From Usnea hakonensis (lineage: Eukaryota; Ascomycota; Lecanoromycetes; Lecanorales; Parmeliaceae): 64,000 nt of DNA. This document shows positions 55,164 through 64,000 of this stretch, in pieces (the first letter of the stretch is position 1; every line of letters begins with the position of its first letter). The stretch is from positions 1 through 64,000 of the forward strand of contig BLJB01000035.1 in assembly GCA_013423325.1 (NCBI GenBank). The letters run 5' to 3'. The position numbers and the translations under genes were made by a program. The notes under the pieces are model-generated. The model saw only the letters and a program-made list of their open reading frames with translations, was not told where the DNA came from and did not search any database.

Positions 55164-57904
55164 CTACGTCATCCCCATCACAGGAGCAGTGACGTCTTGC
55201 ACGGCAGCGCTCATCGTCTCCTGCAGCCACGCCTCTTCGACGGCCATCTTCCTCCGAAAGACCCTTAGCCACCGTTCCCCCCAGCCTCTCAATATGGCCT
55301 CCCCTATCAAATCTTGATCCGCGCTCTCTGCCATACCATCCACACTTCCACTCGCAACGCCAACCACACCATCTTCAATAACGGCAAAAAGCTTTCCCAT
55401 CTCGTCCCTTTCCTTGCTCAAAGTCTCGTCTAGAATTGCAACTTGGTCACCGGGAAGGCCAGGCTGGTTGCGGGCGACGACAATCTGACGGACCCGGTTG
55501 GTGACCTTTGTCACTGTACTGCTGACCATCTCGAAGACATGGCTGAGGACAAGCCCTTCCCCCTTTCCGAGCTGGTCGCTCAAGGCCCATAAGACCACAC
55601 TGATTGGCGTTAGAATGGTGTAGTTCAAGAGCTTATCGACCACATTGACGCCTATCCCTGGCTTTTCATGCCAGTAGTCCATCACCGACGTGATAATCTG
55701 CCTTCGGGCCAGCTCGCTTTGAGATCCGATCGATAAAAGCCGGTCCTTGCAGCGCTCAATTTGCGAGAGTACGTGCGAAAGTGACTTGCTTCCAAGGAAA
55801 CAGATTGCCGTCACGTAAGCGTCTGTGGACGGGACGAGCACATCATTCACCCCAAAAGACCCTGCGGTCTCTTCAATGCTACTCAAATGAATTTGAAGAT
55901 CTGAGTCGGGAGCTTTGGCACGGAGAAGGCGCAAGATCTCTTTGACGGGTTCGCAGTAGGGCGTTTCTTTGAAATCAGCTTCAAGTGTTTCCAAGACAGA
56001 AAGGAAATGGATGCTTACGGTCAGTACTGTATTTGAAAGTGGGAGTGTCCTTTTCCTTTGCTTCTGGAATGAGAGGTTGATATGGCTCTGGGAGTGTCCC
56101 TCGGATCCGCGCAGCGAAGCTTAGACGGATTTCTTTCTCAAGGGCACCCATTATGAAGGCCTTTTTGGGATGTACTATTGGGAGTTGCACATCATCAACC
56201 CTGACTATATTAGCAATGAAATTCATGATTTCCAACGTCAACTTTCTTACCATTCAGTCCATTTCCAGGTAAAGCCAAAATTGCTCAGGTGGTGGGAGAA
56301 CCAGTCCATGAAACGATATACCAGCTCAAGGTCCATCCCATCCACGTTCTTATACAACCAGCGAATGGCCCGTCCCAGACTAGGTGCAATCGCTGCCGGC
56401 GCAATCTTGCAGGCCTCAGTCAAAACAGCATGATAGTAGACCAGCTTGTGTTCCGCCATAGGCAACTGCAAGAGTTGGGAAAATACAGCGTCAACAGCGA
56501 CATCCTCCGGCTTCCAAGTTGAGCGACCCTCTTCCACGTTCCTTAACTTGTCGAACTGCGTCGCTCTTTTGACAAACGTCTCGGCGGAGAAATAACAGTC
56601 AAGATCGATCAAATATTTGGCAGTTACGTTGCGATTGTAGTCGAGAATGTTGATGGTATCAACTAGAGCATCTCGAAGTATTGATGCCGCTACATCAGAC
56701 GTCGACGGGACTGTTTCAATGTCTTGATCCGCGTAAACCGAGAAGTATATCTCGGGAAGCATCGGCCGTGGACCTGGTGCTACTGGGGATGGAACAGAAA
56801 CTTCAGGCAGCGCATGCTTCTTTGGGCCATCAGATGTATCCGTTGTATCTTCTTCTTTGGTAACGTTCCAAGGACGAGGGATGCATGCCAGCTTCCAAGA
56901 TTGCTCAGCCTCCCCCTGCAGTTGCTTTTGCAGCATATAGATGATACTCTGAGGTTCTTGAGCAGTTCCTTCGTCGTACCCAGGATAGGGATTTACCAGA
57001 GCTTCTAACGCGTGAGGCGTAGATGCAATGATATCCGTCTTATCCAAAAGTGCCAAAGCACGCTCCTCAAAGCCCGCTGCGGACGAAGCCATAATGTAGG
57101 GTATCGTAAGCAAGATGATTTTGACGAGTTCTAAGCCCAGGCTCTGAGGCACTTCTCATTAGCTTTGACAGTAGTACTAGCAATGCCAAAATACTTACAT
57201 CCTCGGAAGATGCTGTCTGCAAGTCGACGGCTCTAGAAAAGAGCTCCTCCAGTAATGGAAAAATTCCATCCTCTTCGAGCAGACCCTGCAAACAGGCCAA
57301 GAAGCGTAAGACCAGCTTGACTTCCCGCCACTGTCCAGCTTCAAGATAGTCTTGTGCTGCCTTTGCTTCCCTTTCCAATAGTTGTTGCACCAGTTCTGGC
57401 TTCTGTCGATTGATAGCGATGACGATTGCAGCAATGAAAGGGGTCTTGAAGGGTTGCTCGACGATGCTAAGATCAGTGTCAGTCTTGTCCTTGAAAACCA
57501 CTTTCTAATTCTCTCACATCTGTAGGGATAGATCCAAATACTGTTTTCGAATCTCGTCGTCGTCAAAATTGTCCACGACAAGTTTTGCGATGCTACTGAT
57601 CTCTTCGTCAGTTCTCTTCAACGGCTACAATGGTATTAGCTCCAAGGAATTGAGGGGCTGGCTCATCGGCGAGAAGATAAACATACAGACTCTGCAACAC
57701 CTAGCAGCTGCTTCCGCACTCTGAGATGCAAGGGTTCCTCGTATCTTCTGCGCTGAGGTCGGCTGTCGTGTTCATCGTCATCTGCATGCAAAGGTCAGCT
57801 TGAGGTGCTTGCAACAGTTCAGAAGTCGTGCCTCGATAGCGCCGCTTCCGACTGTTATTGTAATTCCCTCGCGATCCCCCATTTCTCCTCTCGTAGTCTG
57901 CCAT
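55164..57904 (-). CDS. CBC1: Nuclear cap-binding complex large subunit (CBP80)
   Basis: MIF4G-type scaffold of the nuclear cap-binding complex, which with CBP20 binds the m7G cap and directs splicing and export. Minus-strand exons 57832-57904, 57687-57781, 57518-57624, 57199-57466, 56251-57143, 56019-56200, 55164-55978 (2,433 nt, 810 aa). Arg-rich start (MADYERRNGG, SRKRRYR), then RKQLLGVAES, NFDDDEIRKQYLDLSLQ, IVEQPFKTPFIAAIVIAINR, later NFGFTWKWTEWV, HPKKAFIMGALEKEIRLSF and HEKPGIGVNVVDKLLNYTIL, all matching CBP80. Intron 1 begins GC instead of GT (GAG|GCACGA ... ATGCAG); no GT donor keeps the frame. The C-terminus after GAVQDVTAPVMGMT-like sequence is the least certain part. Confidence 0.92.
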
Positions 57905-59194
57905 AGCTATCGAGGAAATCGTCGTAAATCCAAAGCAAAGTTGGCTTTGTAGCGCAATTGGCTCTATACTTTAACCCCTGTCGCTTCAATATAGGGCTGA
58001 GAATGGTACGAGTAAGTAAAGTAGGTAGTCTACTTGTATTGATTTGAGACACCTTTCTGCATGAAATCTGATGAGATACATCATGTATCTAGTTGATTCC
58101 CTTGTAGAGCTTCCAAATATACCACGGGAAAGTTCATGCTTAAATCTCATGCGCAGAGCAAAGACAGTGTGGCGAAAGGATATTGATCATGTATACATAA
58201 CATCGCCTTCATGTTTACCATGTTTGGCCAAATCGGGCCACACAAACTTCTTCCCTAAGGGCACGATTTTTCAAAGTCCTCCATCATCCTCCATCATCCT
58301 CCATCATCCTCCATCCTCACGTACCCACTTCCCAACCTTTAGCCTCTTCATTCCGCTCTCAGCCCACATTTTCAATCCTCTTGCTTGGCCCTCACAACCA
58401 CATTTACAAACTCTCGTGCCTCACCCCAGCGTTAGCATCTCTCCCCTCCTTCTCCCCCACAAGCAGGGTACATTTGACGCCCCTACTGAATATCCAGCAC
58501 GTTCAAAGTACCTATATGCAAGCAAAGCTACGCCATGGAGGCTAAGCACCAATGTCTGCAATTTAAGTGATATCCCAACGAACGCATAGGAAAATCGAAC
58601 ATACGTAAACGCCACGAAGAGCGCACAGACCTCGAGTAGACTAAGCCCGCTTGCGGCAAAGAGTCTGGCATCGAAAAGCAAAGGGCATTCGCGGTAGCGG
58701 TCTGAGAAGAAGATGGGACCGAAGCACCCAGACCGCATGACGGGGGAATTTCGAGTATGTTCGCTCAGTATTTTAAAAGTTTGATGGTGCTAGCAATCAT
58801 GAAACTTATGTAAGTTGCGTCATCTAAGGTGTGTTAATCTTAGAACGTGCCCATGCAGCCTCCACCAAACCTTTCTTCTTCCTGCCCCAGGCCTCGTCCC
58901 CCATCTGATCGATCATCCACAGCATGAAACCTTCTGCGTATCGCCCAATTTGAACCTTCATCCATGCATGCCGCGCTTTTGCCAGTGAGTTGTGAGCTGA
59001 TAGAAAATCGAGGCATTGCCGTTTTGAACAAAGCCATGCCATGCTTTTGGTCCACACAAACCGTCAGTGATCTTGCTATCACTGACCCCGGCGAGAACAT
59101 ACGGGAACGACTGTTTGGCCAACGCCACGCTAGATAAGTGCTGACACGCTGATACCGTGACTTCGTTACGCATCATTCGTAGCCACCATCTATT
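57905..59194. other. Intergenic region CBC1/GSK3, with weak coding candidates
   Basis: 1,290 bp. Contains a CATCCTC tandem repeat (about 58277-58315). Candidate frames: 58071-58589 (+, 172 codons from ATG, low complexity in part); 58738 downwards (-), where a GTATGT...TTGCAG intron would give a small protein of about 53 aa with one hydrophobic segment; and 59176 to 58824 (-), where a possible intron joins two short frames. None has a recognisable domain; the last may be GSK3 3' untranslated sequence. Confidence 0.4.
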
Positions 59195-60764
59195 TCACTC
59201 AAGCTGAGCCTTCATGTCCTCCTGAGACATTGGATTAAAATTTTCAGTGTCAATGCCGCGTGAAAGAAGTTCTTTACGCGCGTGCAGCGGAACCAGACGC
59301 GCGTTATGCTCAGGAGCAATTGAGAGCTCTGAGAACAAGTCAGCAAACAAGACAGAATCGACCTTGCAGGCCGGACCTACCATGATGCGAGAAGTCGAAC
59401 AGCTTCGGCATTTCCTTGGTGCCACCAGCGGCATGTCGAGAATCAGGGAATCGACAATCCGGAGCACGAAGCTCGTCGAAGAAAGGGTGAACCATGGCCT
59501 CGATGGCGGAGAGACGCTTGGTAGGGGTGTACTCTAGGAGAGCCGAGATCAACTCAATTGCATCTGGAGTCGCTTTGCGGAAAACCTAGACACAGATTAA
59601 TAGCTGGGCTTGTGCTCGACAAAAGAAAAACTCATTAGGTTGGTACGTGTAAGAAAATTGCAGGTTCACTGACTTTGTTGAACGGGTGGGGCTTAATCTG
59701 GGGAAACTTATGTTCCATGTAATTTGGATTCATGGTGCGGATCTGCTCGCGAGTTGGGGTTCCCAGCACCTTGATTATCTCAACAAGCTGATCAATACCC
59801 GACTCTCCGGGGAACAGGGGTTGACCAAGCATCAGCTCAGCCATGACGCATCCCGTGGACCAGACATCTAGCACGAAGGTATGAGCAAGCGTCAATGCCA
59901 TTGACGGGGTACAAGATTACCAATTTTGGTGGTGTAGTTGGTGGCACCAAAGATGAGCTCGGGGGCACGGTAGTAGCGAGAACAGATGTATGAGACGTTG
60001 GGCTCGTTCGCAACCAGGATTTTAGCGCTACCAAAATCACAGAGCTTGAGTACGCCAGTGTTGGGATCAAGCAGGAGATTCTGGGGTTTGATGTCTCGGT
60101 GACAGATGCCCTGCGAATGGATATACGCGAGGGAGCGGAAGAGCTGGTAAATGTATATTTTGATTTCGAGAATGGGCATAGTGGTCTTCATCTTGTTAAA
60201 GAAGCGTGAGGCGCGGTACACTGTCTCTGGCACAAATTCAAGGACAAGGTTGAGGTAGACTTCTTCTTTCTAAGCAGACGTCAGCGACTCTTTTGGTGGC
60301 CTTTTGAGGAGTTTCTTTATTCAATAAAATACTTTATGGCTTACACGCTCTCCATTCGAGTAGTAGAATGCTTTAAGTTCTACAACGTTTGGGTGCCGAA
60401 CGATGCGCATGATCTGCAATTCTCGATTCTGCTTCTGTCAGGACACTGAAAGTAATGTTATTATACGATCTTCAAGCTTACCTTGAAGCGCTTGTCCTGA
60501 AGAACACGTTTGATAGCTGCATCCTCCCCGTTGGGAGCCAGTTTAGTCTGGAAGACTACTCCAAAGGAACCGTTCCCCACAATCTTGCACTGGGTGTATT
60601 GCATCTCTTTGGTCTCGCCAGTCACACCATCTTGTACTTTTTCACGGATGACCTCTGTATTACATCAGCCATCAATCATTGCTAGTGTATGGTAGGACGC
60701 AAGGCCCATCCTTACCCCCCATGCGCAAGCTGGTGAAGCCTGCTGGCCGGTTCTGCGTCGACAT
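59195..60764 (-). CDS. Glycogen synthase kinase 3 family protein kinase
   Basis: CMGC Ser/Thr kinase acting in nutrient, stress and developmental signalling. Minus-strand exons 60716-60764, 60482-60654, 60345-60434, 59921-60269, 59674-59867, 59381-59585, 59195-59328 (1,194 nt, 397 aa). P-loop GNGSFG (43-48), catalytic Lys in AAIKR (Lys65), HRD in ICHRDIKPQNLLLD (161-163), DFG in KLCDFGSAK (182-184), and the GSK3-specific activation loop NVSYICSRYYRAPE with the regulatory Tyr198. Then DVWSTGCVMAELMLGQPLFP, GTPTREQIRTMNPNYMEHKF and TPTKRLSAIEAMVHPFFDEL. Start MSTQNRPAGFTSLRMG is typical of filamentous-fungal GSK3. Exon sums and every junction keep the frame. The upstream region exceeds 3 kb. 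Confidence 0.95.
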
Positions 60765-62631
60765 TTTGAGCAGGGCAAAATGCTTGCGTTTCTTGTGGTT
60801 ATCGGGAGTATGGTGGACTTGAATGATGAAGCCTCTGATGGAGCAGCGAAGTGTTCGTAGGTATGTCCGTGTTGGGCGGATTTGCTGAGGTAGGGAGCGA
60901 AAGGTGGAGGTGTTGTGGGCAAGAAGTGGAAGGAGGTAGAAGGTGAGGTGAGACGACTGGAGCTAGACAGGATCTTGTGAAACAGACGTCTTCGGAGCCC
61001 TGAGTTCGAGGGGGAAGAATAGGGTCGAGGGTGTCTGGGGTACGTTGTGGGTATGCCTAGACTCAATGTGTCTTCTCCGTCGCTAGAGTACTGAGGGGGG
61101 TTGCGCAAACAGGGGTCCTCTATCTGCAATTGATCAAGGTGAGAGGAGCATGTCGGAGGATGATGAGTGAATTGTGTCTTTTGAAATTGGAGCCAAGTTA
61201 GGCTTCAGGTTTGAAGACGAGATGTCGTTGGAGTTGTGAACGAATGTTGTGGAGAAGCAAAGCAAAAGCGGAGTGTCGCCTGACACATGAGTCGAATAGA
61301 CTTCCCCTTCCCGCGACTATCTGTTGCGTTGTCGCTATAAGAAAGGTTGCATAGGAGAGGGAGGTAGGGTAAGTAATAGGTAGGGTAGGGTAGGGTAGGT
61401 TAAAGTAGATGATCTAAATTGAATATGATGTATTTTGGTGTTTGTGGTTTGTTTCGTTTTGTCTATGTTCGAGAAGGGAAGGATGTTGCGGTATTCATTT
61501 GATAGAATTGGGGTGACTGAGATCTCGTTCGGAGGCTTAGCCGTCCCAGCGCGGGAACAGTGCGATTATTTCCCAGGAAGCTGGTAACTAAGCGATCTCT
61601 ACAAAGAGGGGCCGCCGAGAGGCGAGAACAAGAGGGGAAGGCTACGCGGGCACAAGCAGAAGCAGAAGCAGCAGCCACAGTGAATAGCATGAAGCATGAA
61701 GCAGGAGTGCAGGACCAGGACGGGATTTGATGGGACCTCTGATGAACCCAACGTTACCTTGTAACTTGCTTGGCTCAAAAAGTGCTTTGGGGGAGGTGGG
61801 GGGGAGAAAGGTTGTTGATGATTCTTCAGCGTCTTATATATAATTTCTACAAGATACGCCTTGGTATAAATTACCCCTCCAGTCCGTCAGGCTCAGGCTC
61901 GGTCTCGGTCTCTTCTCAGTCTCAGGCTCAGGGGAAGACGGAGGACAGACACAATAATACAGTAATAATATTAATGTCTGATAGCCAATGATAAATGATA
62001 ATATTTATGGGCAATCAAGAAGAAGGTTTGAGGGGAAAGTGGGCTTTTCTCGGTTGGATGATCACATGGACAGACTTGGACTCGATGCTACTTGGCCACC
62101 ATTGGACTAGAGGCATCCTAGCTGGCGCAGGAACAGGCGAGGGCAACGTGGGTCTGACCCGCTAGAACAGAGACCTCATTTGGATCTCTTTGAGACGGTC
62201 CAGGTATGAATGATGTACTTGCCAAGGGATCAAGATACTGTAGAATCCACAAAGGCACGAGGCATGAAAGAGTAAGAGGGTTTGCATCCCTCAGCTATCT
62301 ATGTTTTGTATTTGACTATGCCATGTACGACAATCCACCTACTCGTAGGCCTTGAAGGACCTTTTTCCTAAGCTAAGGTAGGTACTGGTACCTTGGTCTT
62401 TCAATTTCTTTTTTCTTTACTCTATTCTTTTTGAAACCGGATCCGTCATGGTCATGTTCACATTCACACGGAGGAGAGTAGTGTACTCCGTACAAGTGGA
62501 AGGAATGAGGAGAGGATGAAGGATTGCGGATCCCTTTGCTATTAATTTTTTAAGCATACGTAGCATAGCATGATAGACTACGTAGTGCTGCAGAAAGTCC
62601 AAGAATTGTTTGGCTACCAGACCAGGACGAG

Positions 62632-62685
62632 AGGGATTAGGGATGATTAGGGATTATTAGGGATTATTAGGGATTATTAGGGATA
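62632..62685. repeat. Telomere-like minisatellite (GGATTATTAG units)
   Basis: ggattag, ggatgattag, then three ggattattag units in tandem. Each unit junction creates TTAGGG, the telomere hexamer, but the 10-bp period shows this is an internal minisatellite. Confidence 0.85.
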
Positions 62686-62753
62686 CTTTTCTTATAGAGT
62701 ATGTCATGCATCCGCCGCCGGAAGGGCCCTGTAGGCTGTAGGCTGTCTGGCTC

Positions 62754-62790
62754 TACATGATACATGATACATGATACATGGTACATGATG
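62754..62790. repeat. ATACATG heptamer tandem repeat
   Basis: Four to five units of tacatga (tacatgatacatgatacat and onward), with one variant (ggtacatg). No function visible. Confidence 0.85.
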
Positions 62791-64000
62791 AAAAGTTTAA
62801 AAAAAAGCACTATACAATACAAAAATGGCATCAAGCATCATTCACTCTTGTTTCTCATCAACCCATGAAACAAACCCCCTTCATCAGATATGAGACAGAA
62901 GAATGAAAGAATCAGAAGCCGAGGTACTCTACTTATAAATGCTTTGGTGATGCCAAGCTAACTAATAAGCAGGCAAACTGACGAGGACGAGTGGGCTGTT
63001 CGCTGCAGATTGATCGCCATCTTGCATGACAAAGTAACGCATGGTAGCCCACTAGATTATGCAAGCCTAGCTCATCTTGGTCCATCCAATTGTACCCACG
63101 TTAAAAAGCCGAAGAGTTGTTGGCTGAGTGGTCAATGGGGTCAGGATTGGGTTGGATTGGATTGACATGATATTCATCTGCTTTCCTCTGAAGGTGTGAT
63201 ATCAACACACTTGGATCTACCCGAGTGTCTATATCAAGTAGCATAAAGTCAGCAAAGTAAGGTATCCATTTTCCTGCTTCCAGCGTGATTCAGGTATTAT
63301 TCATCATGGACATTGGGCGAGGTTTGGACAAGTGCAAGTGGAAGAGCAAGCGACAGAAAAGGGAAAAGCGGGAGCAGCAGGAGAGCAGCAGGAGAGCAGG
63401 AGATAACGATCTCATCATCAGCACATGACCATGTTAACCATGGTCAAGCACAGGCGCCCAAGAGAAAAAGAGGAAAAAGGAGTACCACTGTAAGCTCTGT
63501 AGCATTCAATTGGCCATCCACTATCCACACCCGCAGCGAGCGGCAAAAGATCTACCGCTCACGAGACCTTTCCATATTTTCTCACCGGACAACTCTAAAG
63601 TACCTCCATCCTAAACTGAGGTACGAGTACTAAGGTAAAGTGCTCTAAATAGAGTACAACCATGAAATGACGATACTGTAATACCTTTCTCCATAAATCA
63701 TTTGTTCGCGGACATTTGGGAAAAACGGAACTGCCTCTACCACGACCATTTGCTGCAGTCTCGGCAATGCCTAAAGTATGCAGCTTACTCCTCTCAATCA
63801 CCGGACCTATGTGCCTGAAACGCATCGAAAATTCCAATCCGCTCAATGTCGTCTTCTTGACGATTGACTGGCATGATCTACTTGGCCGAAGCATATGTGA
63901 TGGAGCAATCGAGAAAGCGAGCTAGCAAGTATTGCGGGTCACGAGAGTCTACTGTTTCAAGGAGACTGGCATTTGCAGTGACGTTCCTCGTTTTGCTGGG

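Larger units (their letters stand above)
60765..64000. promoter_or_regulatory. Long gene-poor region upstream of GSK3
   Basis: Over 3.2 kb without a recognisable gene on either strand. Minus-strand frame 60665-61129 is Ser/Pro-rich and overlaps GSK3 exon 1 in another frame. Contains GGTAG repeats (about 61360-61400), GGCTC/GGTCTC repeats (61891-61930), a GGATTATTAG minisatellite (62632-62685), an ATACATG repeat (62754-62790), a (GAGCAGCAG)-like run (63375-63400) and GTACC/AAGGTA motifs (62372-62395, 63598-63637). Frames at 63313-63633, 63595-63894 and 63716-63925 have no recognisable content. Much of this could be GSK3 promoter and leader; the last kilobase may belong to a gene beyond the window. 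Confidence 0.5.

Noticed and set aside
58071..58589. 172-codon plus-strand frame from ATG
   Set aside because: Pro/Ser/His-rich and crosses a CATCCTC tandem repeat; no family recognised. Mentioned in the intergenic entry but not called.
62632..62685. Telomere repeat
   Set aside because: Period is 10 bp, not 6, and the tract is internal to the window; called a minisatellite.
1..64000. A clustered biosynthetic or defence system
   Set aside because: Recognised genes are unrelated housekeeping functions in alternating orientation; no polyketide, terpene, NLR or heterokaryon-incompatibility domains were seen.

Overview
The window is nuclear DNA of a filamentous ascomycete (Pezizomycotina). The evidence is split genes with short introns (mostly 45-75 nt, GT...AG with CTAAC/CTGAC-like branch sites), fungal proteins such as Hap5, Tup1/RcoA, Gpi7/Las21, Erg3 and a Mei2-like regulator, and a repeat block carrying the signature of repeat-induced point mutation (RIP). 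The class cannot be fixed from the sequence; Leotiomycetes or a relative is a guess.

Positions 1 to about 16,700 are an AT-rich, repeat-only compartment in which CpA/TpG has almost vanished while CpG and CpC persist. It holds: (i) a RIP-destroyed Gypsy chromovirus (RT, RNase H, integrase, chromodomain; 850-4910); (ii) unrecognised RIPed sequence with one small unmutated island near 5.7 kb; (iii) a complete 2,784-bp LTR element (8255-11038; 154-bp LTRs, duplication gatag) with only a gag-like gene; (iv) a second, composite LTR element (11404-16516; 183-bp LTRs, duplication tatga), also with only a recognisable gag-like remnant. The two elements share LTR ends, a polypurine-tract design and a repeated module, but their gag-like regions do not obviously match. 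Nearly all LTR-to-LTR differences are RIP-type transitions.

From 16,844 to 60,764 the DNA is ordinary gene-rich euchromatin with 19 recognised protein genes. In order: purine nucleoside phosphorylase (+), FCF2 (-), HAP5 (+), SEC15 (-), MEI2-like (+), RMP1 (+), LAS21/GPI7 (-), SIZ/PIAS SUMO ligase (+), TRS33 (+), cytosolic malate dehydrogenase (-), ribosomal protein eL28 (-), TUP1 (-), FLX1-like mitochondrial carrier (-), HSH49/SF3b4 (+), UPF0357-type small protein (-), Azf1-like C2H2 factor (+), ERG3 (+), CBC1/CBP80 (-), GSK3 (-). I rebuilt exon-intron structures by eye; every model keeps frame (summed exon length divisible by three). These are mostly housekeeping genes in alternating orientation and form no cluster with a shared pathway. 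Shared themes are rRNA processing and ribosome (FCF2, RMP1, eL28), mRNA processing (HSH49, CBC1), trafficking (SEC15, TRS33), transcription (HAP5, TUP1, Azf1-like) and membrane lipid/GPI synthesis (ERG3, LAS21).

From 60,765 to the end there is over 3 kb without a recognisable gene, upstream of GSK3 and rich in simple repeats. No tRNA, rRNA or CRISPR array was seen. The most notable observations are the pair of gag-only LTR elements, the cluster of micro-exons inside the MEI2-like RNA-binding domain, introns at equivalent positions of two zinc fingers, a 154-bp inverted-repeat element, and a recurrent short GTACC/AAGGTA motif in intergenic DNA.
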